Under the pieces are notes generated by a model, which was given only the letters and a program-made list of their open reading frames with translations, had not been told where the DNA came from and made no database searches. The position numbers and the translations under genes are program-made. A stretch of 64,000 nt of DNA from assembly GCA_018466975.1 (NCBI GenBank), contig CM031563.1, forward strand, positions 2,480,001 through 2,544,000. Reading direction: 5' to 3'. This document shows positions 40,460 to 52,300 of this stretch, one piece after another (position 1 is the stretch's first letter; the number at the start of each line of letters is the position of its first letter). Source of the stretch: Sparassis latifolia (Eukaryota > Basidiomycota > Agaricomycetes > Polyporales > Sparassidaceae).

Positions 40460-41294
40460 GACAAACAGAGGCTGAGAAGCAGCTCGTGACAAGCGGCTCG
40501 TGACAAGCGGCCTGTGATGTGTGGCTGCCTTATTTGCATGGGACAAAGCGATGGGATGCATCAAAACTCCGCTGGAGGTGGAATGGGCGTTTCTTTCCTC
40601 TTGTTCTCGTTCCACCACCATCTCTCAGCCATAGTGCTTGTCATTCGCTATGTGGCCTGGAGCCTTTAGTAACGTTGTAGTGTAGTTCGCTCTCTTTTGT
40701 AGTTTCATTGTTATTTATTCTTATGGGGTTCTCATTATCTTTAGCTATAGTATAGGTAGCCAAGCTGCCGGACGGTTTGTTTCATCGCCCTTTTGCGCCG
40801 GTTGCATACCAGAGTGGGATACAATCGAATTGCAGCTAATTTGGTTATTGATTACCTTACGCATAAAAATTTCTGAAGACCCTTGACATTAACGCACCCG
40901 TGCGATTACAGCCAGATCGCGCCAGGTCGATTGTACATGCTGAGGTTGATAGGCTGACAGGCTGACAATAATGTATGTGCACGATATGGACGAAGGGCGG
41001 TGTAGCTATACTGACATGTTTCTCAATGTATAGGAGAATGCGGCGCTTGTGCATGCTCACGCACAACTGCAGGAGCAGCCGCTACATCGGAAATCTTCTC
41101 GGTGACACCTCATCACCAGCAGTGCGACGTTGAAGGACATTGCGTGTGTTACTCGGAAGTAATTGTACATGTGGGCTGATTGGTGATGAACGCCTCGTGG
41201 TGAAGCCTCGTGTACTCCAAGCGACATCTCATAAGATACGATTGCTCAAATCTAATGGACACTATCCCGACCTCTCGGTACCACTGATGCTGCC

Positions 41295-44244
41295 ATGTCT
41301 TCAAAGCATGCGCGGAAAGCGGTAAGTACTGCAGTCAGTTCTTACGTTTTCAATCCTCATGCATGGAATGCCAAGAACCCATACTTGGATATCGAGGCTA
41401 TCATCGACAATGAGGAGGAGGAGGAGGAGGATGAGGAAGAAGAAGAAGAGGAGGAGGAACTGGGTAAGTGTCTTAGCTGCATTATTGGATATATCTTACA
41501 GCTTGTTTCCAGCCGAGTTGCTCACCAACGTCCAACGCACTCAACAAGCTCGGGCGCGTCTTGATAATGCATGTGTCGGCGACGATGCTGCTGATGCAGA
41601 AGCCATGGCCTGGTCTATTATGGAGAGAGACATGGCGGCTAGACGTGCACAGCGGGCCTCGCAGTCGGGTGGCGCAGTCGTCTCTCTTGCCCCCGATGGA
41701 ATCCACCTTCAAGCCACAGAAAATGGTTTCCCCTCTCCTTGGGTGTGCATCTCATGTGGTACATATAAGCACGATGTGGCCTTCATGGAGTCGCGAGAGG
41801 ACTCTCTCCTCCGCGTCTGGGTGGTTCCGCGCTTGCCTACTACAAAAAAGCGGCAGCACGAAAGAACTTCTCAGCAACTGATGCCACCAGCATTACTGAA
41901 GAAGTTGTTCAGAGAGGCTGTGACAGAAAGCGAAGGTGATCAGCTGATACATATTCTCAAGGGCAAGAAGTTCAAAGGCAGCCTCCTGCAGCTTGAACTC
42001 ACTTTGGACCGGGTGACTTTTGATGTCCACACGACTCGAAACGACGTATTCGTCTTTAATGCAGTGAAATTCGTGCCAAAGACAGCGATAGCGAAGCTCA
42101 TTCTATTCTGTGTTGACTTCGAACCGGCTGCAGGCACGCGTGTGATCATTATACAGGGTGAGCAATGCGGCCTCATCGGTGTCATGCATTCAGTCATTAA
42201 TGGACAGGCTACGCTAACCAATCTCTACCACGAGAAGTTGGATGACGAACTTTCATCTCTCGTGCTACCTGTAACTCAGTTACACCCCCTTTGGGCAGTT
42301 GGCGATGCGGTCAAAGTTAAGACGGGCCTCCATGCGGGCTTGGAAGGGCAAGTGATTGCCGTGGATGATTTCGATGTCACGATTGTTCACGCGAACAAAG
42401 TCGAGGTACGTTGTGCACTTCTCATGCAATTGCAATCCTTAATAGCGGAACTTTCCTCAGCATGTATGTTCTACGTACGATGATGCTTCCAAGTACTGAA
42501 CTTTTCTCAGTGAACTAGAAACCCAATAATGGGAGTCTTTCATACTTCTTCTGTGTTGGAAACCTCTGAGGTATGTCCCACCACCTGCGACATTATCGAT
42601 GCTCAAAACTCGATATAGCATCATGTGTTACCCTGGGATCTCTTACTCACAGAGTCTGAGGCAGAATGGACCTCGATACAGCCGTTGGTGACAGTATTAA
42701 GGCCGGGAGAGCAGCGCCCCTCACGCTCTGAGACGCAAACAGAGGAAGAGGTGGAGATGGAGCTTGCCCTCAAGCATCCTGACCGACAGAATCCCAACAT
42801 CAGGCGAGTGGTGCGTGTCATCAAAGGCCCTTTGAAGGGATTTGTGGGCACATTGCGAAACGTCACGTACCACGGCGATTACGAGGTTGAGCTTGAAGCC
42901 AAGCTTTTAACCTCGAGGGGCGTCCTCTTGTTCGAAAGCCGAGATCGCATTCGGTCAGAAGAAAGGTAAGATTCATTACTTGTAGTTCTGGTCATATTTA
43001 ACTGCCTCATTGCAAGGGCAACATCGACACGGCGGAGTGTGGTCTGCTCCCTGAGCGGCCTTGGACCCCATTGGGCCACGAATTAGAACCCACGTCACAT
43101 GACACAGATTCGGTGTGGGGGTATTCGGTGGAACTTGATGGTGCGTAACTGCGCCGCCACTACCGAGCGTCCACTGAATCCACATTAGGACCCGATGGAT
43201 CGACATCTTCAGTCGAACCTAATGGTGCGTAGCCTCATCATCAACACAAAATGTCCACTGAATTCACATCAGGACCCAATGGATGGATGCTGGATGCGGC
43301 TGTGGCACCTGTGTTCCATACTTATCACTTCAAGTTCATGTGCACAGCCGGTCAACTTAGTGTTGCGGTTCAGTTCAGTTCAGTTCAGAAGCCATTTTCT
43401 CCGAACCTGAACCTGAACCTACAGTGAACCTGCTGAACCAGAACCAAGTCTGAACCATAGGTTCAGAACCAGTTTGAACCTCTGAACCTGAGATTTTTCA
43501 ATCTAGCAATTTTAAGGACAATGGGGGCCTCCACCTTTACTCTACATGCTTCTTAGTATTATTGGTGCATTACCCACCATCAAAATGCTGCAGTGAACTG
43601 TGTAGAATGGTAATCTCATGTTTGACCAAGAGTGAGTATTACATAAGAGGATGCTATACAGGGTATGTCTGTGCAATTTCAGCAGAATATAAGAGACTAT
43701 AGTCAGCACATGTATATTCTATACCATTTTGCAGTCTTTAGTTGCACTGACAACTCTCGAAGTCATAAGGATGCCCATATATTTGGTTTTCCAATGGGTT
43801 TTAGCCTATCAGGTTCGAACCAGTTCATGCTTGAACTGAACCTACCTAGCAGAGGCTGAACCAGAACCAGAACCAGAACTGAACCTAGGTTCAGTTCAGA
43901 GGTTCAGGGTTCGAACCTTGGTTCTGAACTGAACTTCGGCAACACTAGGTCAACTCCGAGACAAGCTGATGACCACGGTGAAGGGAGCCTCCCCAGTGGA
44001 CAGCAAGGTGTGATGCGAATACCGGATGCGAAAGCTGGAATATGCCGATGTCTCTCTCCAAGACCTCGCCATATTGCGACCAGGCCCTGGTGATTATGCA
44101 ATCGTGTGTAAGCGTGGCCCCAACTTCGGAGCATATGGCAAAACGATGCGGGGCGTGGCAGACCCACTTGTTCTAGTACTGGAAGAAGGCGGCAGGACGC
44201 TTAGGGTGGATAGGGATGACTTGGCCCAGCTTGTGTGCAAATAA
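41295..44244 (+). pseudogene. Spt5-like KOW-domain gene, right-arm copy, interrupted by a MITE
   Basis: Resembles the KOW-motif part of the transcription elongation factor Spt5. Start MSSKHARKAVS at 41295, then NPYLDIEAIIDNEEEEEEDE (acidic). After an intron ending at about 41513 a long exon reads LLTNVQRTQQARARLDNAC, NGFPSPWVCISCGTYKHDV, LKGKKFKGSLLQLELTLD, a first KOW (VIIIQGEQCGLIGVMHSVIN) and a second (VGDAVKVKTGLHAGLEGQV, IAVDDFDVTIVH). A later exon gives HHVLPWDLLLTESEAEWTS and a third KOW-like part (VIKGPLKGFVGTLRNVTYHG). Further coding text (HTYHFKFMCTAGQL) runs straight into a MITE and resumes after it (GQLRDKLMTTVKGASPVDSK). An in-frame TGA follows, then the last part RPGPGDYAIVCKRGPNFGA to the stop at 44244. 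The MITE and TGA make it non-functional as read. Confidence 0.75.
43358..43947. mobile_element. hAT-like MITE inside right-arm KOW gene (590 bp)
   Basis: Mirror copy of 31219-31813. It is flanked by GGTCAACT at 43350-43357 and 43948-43955. The left end here (TAGTGTTGCGGTTCAG) has lost about 10 bp relative to the perfect terminal repeat. The interior is GAACC/GGTTC-rich. Confidence 0.9.
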
Positions 44245-44418
44245 GTGGTTTCCTCGTAATTTTACATGCTGTTCCTGTCCCTTGCCCCTCGTCGTTGCAT
44301 CCTGCACTGTTTGTCGATGTCCTGTCATTTGCCGCTTTCTCATTATATACAGTTAATGTACTTCCTTTGATCGAACTTGTGCTTGTGCTTGTGCAATCTC
44401 CCACGACCAGTTGAAAAG

Positions 44419-44495
44419 CCGCTGAGCGGTACACTTGGCGATCCAATAACCACTAAGTGGCCATCGAGTGTGCCACTCGTCAAGCCGCTTAGCGG
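44419..44495. promoter_or_regulatory. Three spaced 11-bp palindromes CCRCTNAGYGG
   Basis: CCGCTGAGCGG (44419-44429), CCACTAAGTGG (44450-44460) and CCGCTTAGCGG (44485-44495), centres 31 and 35 bp apart, near three helical turns. The left arm has only the last (30868-30878) because the rest is missing there. Possible protein-binding array; function inferred from spacing only. Confidence 0.5.
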
Positions 44496-45035
44496 CGCTA
44501 TGGGTGTCCGACCTCCTTACAGTTTGAATATTAGGTCGAGGGTTTGAGGCCCTGACATCTCACCTCATATATAGACTCTAATGTCAAATGTCAAATGATC
44601 ATACATTGTAACTTTGTGTCGCCCTTATACTAGTTCAATATTTAATCTGTTGTCTGCCCTGAAAGGCATAATGTCAATCAGAATTTCTTCCGCGGACATG
44701 CGAGCGAGACCTAAAATTTTCGGACGAATGTTATATGGTAACATAGCCATTTGCGAACATTGTATATGTCGCAATATCACACATTATCAATGTGTGATTT
44801 GGGTATCGCATGCCCAGACATCAGGCCTTACATTGTAAACATATTTTCGACCGTCGGAGCTACATACGGGCCGTCATACATGTACAATGTTAGGCCGGAT
44901 GTTCCCACAATGTAAGGAACTTAGATATTAGTCCCCATCTCCGGTGCCATTCCTTAACACAAGTGAGCACTGGCAACTTTCACCACTGCACGACTTTTCA
45001 TGACTGAAACCCAACTCAGTGCACACATCTTGATT

Positions 45036-45149
45036 ATACAATTCAACTTCAAAGCCATCGTCCTTTCCGTCACTCTCCTTATGAGTACTTCCATGCAAGC
45101 TTTACCCGCGGTTGAGTATGTCCTAGATTGTTGTCCTCCAGACATATAA
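45036..45149 (+). pseudogene. Secreted-protein remnant 1, start codon lost
   Basis: Frame ATA-QFNFKAIVLSVTLLM..QALPAVEYVLD and then a stop at 45147-45149. The initiator position holds ATA instead of ATG, and no upstream ATG fits. The text matches remnant 2 (45613) position by position (AI-V/I..TL..A-L/F-PAVE-Y/F-VL), so both derive from one small secreted-protein family with a hydrophobic leader. Confidence 0.55.
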
Positions 45150-45484
45150 TTGACGATTCTAACCAGAACCTTGCCGCCTGACAGTGGATGCCGTCTCTAC
45201 ACCATTTAGCTTCCACACATGCAGCTAGTCTATTCATCCTGAAGCATCTGCAATGGCGCGTATTGTTGATCTGAATTACATTTTGAACCATAACCGTGCA
45301 ATCAAGTGCAAGCGGCACGCCTTCTTTTCATGGCTGACATCTTGGAAGATCAAAGGGTACTCCTTGATCAGATGCAAAGCGGTGAATGGAATGATTTTGT
45401 TTGATCAAGACGCCTAAGTGTGATTTTTTCTCAAGACCCAACCGGTTCGCCGTGCGGGCCTGTGATTTCTGATGCAAATGGCTG

Positions 45485-45492
45485 CATATAAA
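45485..45492 (+). promoter_or_regulatory. TATA box upstream of secreted-protein remnant 2
   Basis: ATATAAAAG at about 45484-45492, some 125 bp before the ATG at 45613, with a pyrimidine-rich tract (TTTCCTTTCCCTCTCCCCTC) after it. Confidence 0.45.
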
Positions 45493-45612
45493 AGTGTTTC
45501 TTGTGAGGTTAGAATCCTCATTTCCTTTCCCTCTCCCCTCCACAACTATGACTTTTTATCCTCGCACTGGTACTAATTTAGCAACCCAAACAGATACGTC
45601 AACGCGACTGCC

Positions 45613-45915
45613 ATGAAGTTTAGCTTGTAAGCTATCATAGTCGCTATAACTCTGGCCCTGACTGTTTCCGCCATGGCCTTTCCCGCTGTTGAGTTCGTTC
45701 TTGAGTCGGTGTTCCCTACTAGGCGTGTTACTCAAAGTCAGCCTGATAGGACTGCCGGTAGAACCCGACTACTCACCCGTACACGGCTGTCCCCTTTGTA
45801 CTATCTGACCAAACACACAGAGAGTTGTCTGCAATTGTGTTGTCGAAGTAGAGCCTTTGTGATTAATTATATGCTGTTATTGAATTCCGCCACACCGCCA
45901 TGTCAACTAAGATAG
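45613..45915 (+). pseudogene. Secreted-protein remnant 2, early stop codon
   Basis: ATG at 45613 reads MKFSL and then TAA at 45628-45630. The same frame stays open for 95 more codons (AIIVAITLALTVSAMAFPAV, EFVLESVFPTRRVTQ). The TAA aligns with a lysine codon (AAA) in remnant 1, so it looks like a nonsense change within a signal peptide. A downstream ATG at 45673 would give a protein without leader. TTGTAAGC also resembles a splice donor, but no acceptor restores the conserved leader. Confidence 0.6.
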
Positions 45916-46225
45916 TGTTTGCCGAACTTAAAACTCTAAATTGGTGTTGCAATTACTTCTATGAATATATCATATAAGACGAAGTAAACTAGAAACCCGT
46001 GTGATCATGGCTCGTCACACCCAAGAGAATGCTATATTTACTTACCTGTTATGGCACTCTGCTTGCCCGAAACGGATGGACGAGTCCGCGATGATTAATC
46101 GGGAGCACGTGCCGAGGTGCCGATACACACGTATGAGCGCTAAATTGTTTACTTGGATTACGCGGATTATTCACCCTTGAAGCCAAGTTTTAGCCAAGTT
46201 TCCGCCGGCCTCACTCTCGTCCACC

Positions 46226-47106
46226 ATGCTCAGGACGGTCTCAAAAATCTCATTTCACCGCTCTTTGCATAACTCTGCATCTCGTCCTGCAAATGTAATC
46301 CGTCCGGGTCGTGTGGGAGCTGTACTGGGAGCTTCTGCGGTCGTGTCTACTTACATTGCCTGGAGGACACTTCATAAGGATAGTATTGCATTGGATTCTG
46401 CTGCTTCTCGTAAGTGATCATCAACTCGTACTTGGCAAATTGTCTGAGATATGTCGTTCAGCTCCAAAGCAAGTACCGCTTACGCCTAAAGCATCTGTTC
46501 CTCCCGATGCTCTGACGCATTCCCCTTCCACCGCGACGCAACACGAACCGTCTTTACATCCACCACATATCCACGACGTTCCGACGGAAGATACGTCCGC
46601 GGACACGCCCGACGCGTCTGAAGGCGCGGAAGAGGCGAGCAGCGGTGGTGCCTTTAATCCCGAGACCGGCGAGATTAATTGGGACTGTCCCTGCCTGGGC
46701 GGAATGGCCCATGGGCCCTGTGGTTTGCAGTTCAGAGAAGCGTTCTCCTGTTTCGTCTTCTCGGAGAAGGAGCCGAAGGGCATTGAGTGCATTGAAAGGT
46801 TCAAGGCAATGCAGGATTGCTTCAGGGAACACCCGGATGTCTACGGCGAAGGTGAGTACCACGCTTCCATTCCTTGCGGGGCTGTTTTACTCTATGCGTT
46901 ACGTTCTGCTCACTGTATCAATATCAATACGTGATCCCGCAGATATCATGGACGATGATGACGACGACGAAGATTTGGCGACGCCATCCGCTGACTCACC
47001 AGAAGGCCCGCAGACTGTGCAGACGACTTCGGAGCCATCGTCGTTGCCAGAGATGCAGTCTCCTCCACGCAAGAGTAGCCGTTCACAACCCGCGACTCCG
47101 TCGTAA
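46226..47106 (+). CDS. MIA40: Mitochondrial intermembrane space import and assembly protein MIA40
   Basis: Oxidoreductase and receptor of the mitochondrial disulfide relay; with Erv1 it oxidises and traps small cysteine-motif proteins in the intermembrane space. Three exons: 46226-46409, 46462-46851 and 46943-47106. The N-terminus is basic ([20 protein letters not shown]), a mitochondrial targeting signal, followed by a hydrophobic segment ([17 protein letters not shown]), as in membrane-anchored fungal Mia40. The core has the catalytic CPC ([15 protein letters not shown]), then twin CX9C motifs: [11 protein letters not shown] and [11 protein letters not shown]. The linker between anchor and core is Pro/Ser/acidic-rich, and the C-terminal tail is acidic ([20 protein letters not shown]). 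All hallmarks are present and the frame is intact. Confidence 0.95.
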
Positions 47107-49389
47107 CCGGAGCCGTATTATTATTGCTACAATATTACGGTGTATTGCACGTCGCGGTCACCCTCTAATCAGAACACTCATGTCACCACTCGTTCAGTTT
47201 GATAGTGTGCACCTTCCCACAAACGTGGTTCCGTGAATATTCCCCCATAGGGTTTCTCGACCACCTGGTCAGCATTTGGATACTTGTAATGCTTTTGGGC
47301 TGGGTGCGAAGCTGAGCAGATGCTTGACTCACCGCTTCTTATGTCAGCTCAATTTGCCTTTTCCCAGTCGCATTTCCAGCTGGGTGCGCTTTGGCTTACA
47401 CCATTCGAATGCTGCAGGCGGTGTTTGCAATGTGCATTTCATTGCAGGCGCGACGCATGGTAATCTACTTCATCGGGCATTTCATGCCTCGACTTCATTG
47501 CGTGTCTGCCTGTTGAAAAGCATTGAATGTGAACATCCGAACTTCTGGCGAGGTGTCGTTGATTGGGCCAAGCCCTCGAAGTCTTGACTCCGTATTACTA
47601 CTACCCAGGTTGTGAATTTTTATCGTCGTTGAGATGTTGGTTAGTTTGGACACTCACTCGGTCTGACCGTTCTCCTGTCCACGCAAACATAGATTGGATA
47701 ATAGCCCTGTCCTCTGCATGCTTTCTTCGGCGTAAATCCGGGTATGCGACCAAGGAAATTTCGCCGGGCCACGTTGAGCAATGCCCGGTCCAAAATTGCC
47801 GGCAGGACAGGGAGATGTGAATGATCAGACAGATCAGTGCAGCGACGATGAGTGCAAGCGGTACATGAAGCCGAATGAGAATACTACAACTGACATTTTT
47901 GACCGTGAAGTATAACAGCAGCAAAAAGGTCGCACTTGTTCAGAGGATGCCCAGGAAAATGACTCTTCAGAGCAATGTTCTTCCATCATTATGGTAGCAA
48001 CGCGCTGCGCAACGGAGTTCGCGGCTCGGGCACCGAAGATCTGCTGTATGATTCTGGAAGACAAGAAGTGCTGGCGATCGAACTGTTCGGCACTACAAAC
48101 TATATAGTGAGTCATAGAGCAGAGATTGGACAGCATTGGGACCTGCCCAAGACGAGGGGACAATGAGCGTTAACAGAGAGACACACGAGGTAGTCGAACT
48201 AGCTTTGGACAACGTGGGACAAGCTCACGAGTGAGACGTATTCTTTGCCTCGCTGGAGCTATGAAACTTCGCTCGTATTATTGGATGTTCTTTATAAGAG
48301 CTGTAGATACTTCTATCTGTTCGTCGAAAAAAACGTGCGACTGCGCAAGAGAGATTTTTGTGTTCCGCGCTGTATTCTGCGGCATGTTGCCAGCACCTGA
48401 CGTCTGCGTATGACCTCAATGACAGACAAGCGCTTCCAGCGACAATGAGGTGTATATGTACTTTCAGAGAACGGGACTCACCGGTGAATTATTTATGGTC
48501 CCTATTTATGAGGGTGACCATATATTTTCTAGCAGTGCCTAGGACAGAATTGCGCTAGGTAGGTCTCACTATATCCGTGCGAACGCAAGAGTAGCAAGAC
48601 GATCCTGGGAGCAGGGGAGCGGAGAACTTCATCTTACGAATGTGTTCTAAGTCTAGACGTGTCGTACTGGATACCTCAGCTGATCAGCGGCCCACAAGAT
48701 AGAAGCAGGACGTCAGCGCAAGGTACTCCGTCCATAGAAAACCAAGCAACAACTTGAGCACGCGTTAAGTATTCCACGGCTCCGCAGGAACATCAGATAG
48801 TCTCGCAATTGAAGGCCAGGAATTGAATTTTTGACGCAGGAATTATACAGTGAAATTTACAGATTCCGCTCAGAGTTGCTCCCTAATAGTAGCTTGCCGC
48901 ATAGAACGCCATGTCCGACGGTGATTTGGGAGAGGAACTGCGCTGGATATGGAGAAACACACGTTCAATGAGACAGGTGGATATGTTGTTTCCCCCCAGA
49001 AGATGGAAAAATGGAGATGAAAACCTGCCGAGGGGCATGAGGTTCAAAGCTCAAGCGCTCAAGTCTGAAGCCTAAACGCGAGAATTCCCATTTCTGGCTT
49101 CAGCCACCTGCTTTCCCGTTCCGTTTATTCTTCTTCTGAGACCTTTGTCCCTTACGTCCCCCCCTTCATGTCTTCCACTCCAGTATGTTTTTTCTCCGTT
49201 CCTGCTCTCCGTATGTTTTTTGCGACCATGTACTGATCACCCAATGCCAAAATTTCAGATTCGGGCGCAGCATATTCTCTCGGAGTAATCAGTTTGACAT
49301 ACTTTCGTTGCGCCACGCCAGACCATCCTCCAAGTTCTCTTTGGAGCCTTCCAATCATTACAGCTGTACTAATTCTCACCAATTGACCT
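47107..49389. other. Intergenic, no clear gene
   Basis: Short ORFs only. On the minus strand near 47924-47834 a hydrophobic stretch (LHVPLALIVAALICLIIHI) hints at a membrane-protein remnant, without start, splice pattern or family. The last ~300 bp are pyrimidine-rich and probably the promoter of the Sec7 gene. Confidence 0.35.
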
Positions 49390-52300
49390 ATGGACCTGTC
49401 GTCCGTAGCCGAGCAGCGCGCGACCGCTGTCGCAAAGCTCAAGCGCGCAGCATCTCTACCACGTATGAAGGATGGTCGCCGTCCCCCGATGCACGTCGAG
49501 GCGGTCAGCGAGGGGGAGCGGGTCCAGAACGACGACAGGAAGGATGACGAGAGTGCCCAGGAGTCCGACGGGAGACCAGAGCCATTGATTGCCACCGTAG
49601 TGTTGCAGACACAAGCAGAAGCAGAAGCGGTGAACGGAGTCAAGATAGAAGCGGCAGCGAAAACGGAAGAGGCGGAATTTCCTTCTCCGGAGACACCAGT
49701 CGTAGCGGAAAGCATGCCTGTACGCGCAAAACGGCGATCGCGCTCACGAACAAGGTCGAGAGGCTCCAAAGACTTGAAGGGCAAGGCGAAGCAGTCGCCG
49801 CACGTCAGCTCTGCAAGCCATACCAACGAATCTTCCGCAGATGAGTACTACACGACCCAAGGAGAGGATGCTCCACCATCCCCCCCGCTCGTCTCGCCGA
49901 TACCATCGCATTTCGGCTTTTCTGCTGCCCGTCTCCTTTCGTCACCTCTATTCTATCCTGGAACTTCGCCATCGACACCGCTACCCTCCTTGGATGAACT
50001 CCAAAAGGGCATAGGGATGGGACTGTACCGCTCAAATAGTGCAGGCGCGGCGAGGGCGATGGCGATGCAGAAGCTAACCGGAGGAAAAGAGCCCATGGAT
50101 ATCTCGTTCATTCCATCATCTCCTACACCTTCCGGAGGGCGGCTCACGAGGAACAATACCTTTGCAGGGGAGCGAATGGCCGCAAGGAGATTGATGCTGC
50201 ACCGATTGGGAAACAGGATCAAAGAGGCGGATGGGGACCAGACAAGTGGGGGCGAGGAGGCTGCACCACCGACGTTGCCGCCGAAGCGTCGGAGGCGGCG
50301 GTCAAAGAGAAACTCTTCGCGCGCATCAACAGTCGTGGATGACCGGGAAGAGAGGGAACCGCCCTCAACGACGTCTCCTACACCCGTCTTACCGCCGTCG
50401 CCATTACCACCACCAATGAATGATATACCAGATCCTCCCCACCTCCCATCGCCAATGAATCGAGTCGGGAATGGTGATGCAGTTCTTGCGTCACCGTTTA
50501 TGAAAGCAAATGGTAACATTTCTTTCGACTATGCGACGCCTATGGGCCATCGAGGTGTGGTCGTTGAAGACGAGGATGATCTTCCTGAGCATGTTTCCCC
50601 TGTGCGACACTCTAACCTTCGCACCACCCCCGCTCGTTCGTACGGAGGTACCCGTTTGCCGCATACTTCGGATGCACCATCAAACACCTCAACTGACTCT
50701 GCATCAGCATCTGCTATTGGAGTTCCTGTATTTTTGTCGCGGAGTGCGGCATTAAGACAGGACATGATGTTTCCCGCGAGTCCTTTTGCTACACCTCTGC
50801 GGGAGAAGCCCTACTTAGACGAGGACGAGGAGCAAGTGCTGTATGAGGAAGTTGGGAGCCGAAGCAGAGAGCGTGAAAGCGAGATCAGCTGGATAGCTGA
50901 GCCTGGTGGGTTGCTTTCGAGATCGTCCGTGTGTCATTGCACTAACAAATGCTCCAGTCCCAGAGCGCATGCCGTTGCGCGATGACGAGGAAGACGACGA
51001 CGATATTCCGGAGCCCGAGCCTGAAGAAGAGGTACTTCAGGAGCCTCCTCCAGAGCCCTCGGAAGGTCGCTTATCTCGCGAGTATGAACGTGTTCCTCCC
51101 CGCCCATCCGTTTCTCAAGACTTGGTAGTGGAGCTGGAGACATCGCCCGAGACAACTCCATCTCATATACCTCCTTCACCTACTTCGCCAATAGCTCTGC
51201 TGGGCCCAACCATTTCTGAGTCACCCACAGGTGCCGAGGCGTCTCCGGCTATGTATCCCATGCGTCTGTCTGTCGCGACTACAAATCCGGTGGAACGGTC
51301 CCCATCTACTGCTGAGTTCCCTGAGCCCGACTGGGACGAGAATTCTCGCGCGACGGTGACTGATGCTACGATTAAACGGGCTGCCGATACGTCAACGAGC
51401 ACATGGGAGAAAGTTAAGAACACTTTCAGCAGGAGCGGCTCTGCCAGCAATCGTCGTTCGCGCACTAACAGCATCGGAATTCGTGACCGGCGGAATAACA
51501 CTGACTCCAGTGTTAGTCGGGAGAGCGGTGCGAGCCTCAAGGGAGATAAAACTGACGGTTCCGGGCCATTGTCTCCACAGGGCCAGTCGTTAGTGGTGCA
51601 CTCGCCTTCTGCTTCTATGTTATCCCTGCCATCGCCTCCCCCGCCAGTTAGCATATCACCGCTACCCCCTGCGTCACCCTTTGACATGATGAAGTACGCT
51701 GACTCAAAGCTTTTCCCATTCCCTGGGATGAAGCAGCTGGAGGAACAGCGAAATCGTGCAAAAGGACTGTCGCAGTCGTCGTCTTCACCTGATGTCGTCC
51801 TTCCGAATGGTACAGGTATCGAGGCGGTGCCTAGCTCAAGCTCGTCGAGTACGGCCACGCGTTTCCCTGACACGAACAGAGAGCGCAAACTCTCCCACCA
51901 GGCTTCTGATACTCGTCTACTCGCCCAGTTCCGAACTGTCGCTTCTCCACCTCCAGTGTCATCTGTACCCTCGTCTGCTTCTCAAGCTGACTACTTCACC
52001 ACGCAGTCTCAGACCTCGACTACTAGTGTCGCTGGATCACTAAAACTCCCCATGAATCGCGAAGGCGTCAAGAAGTGGCTGACTGCCAAGAAATTGTTCT
52101 CGCCATCAGTCCCATCTACTCCGAACGTTCATGCGCCGCCACCGGTCGCTGAGACCCGACCGGGGTTGGCAGACAAAAAGCCTTCACTGTCTGACTTACT
52201 ACTGGGGAGGAAAGAGAACGAACTTGCCACAGAATGGGAAGACCTCGGTGCCGGTCGGCTGGGGAGATCCCCGAAAGAGTCGTCGATAGAGGTCCGTATG

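Larger units (their letters stand above)
39749..44946. repeat. Right arm of giant inverted repeat (~5.2 kb)
   Basis: Reverse complement of 30413-35414; see that entry. It is longer by about 200 bp because of a segment near 44265-44480 not present in the left arm. Confidence 0.95.

Noticed and set aside
49152..49826. 224-codon minus-strand ORF over the start of the Sec7 gene
   Set aside because: Antisense shadow of a Ser/Pro/Ala-rich coding exon, with no independent evidence.
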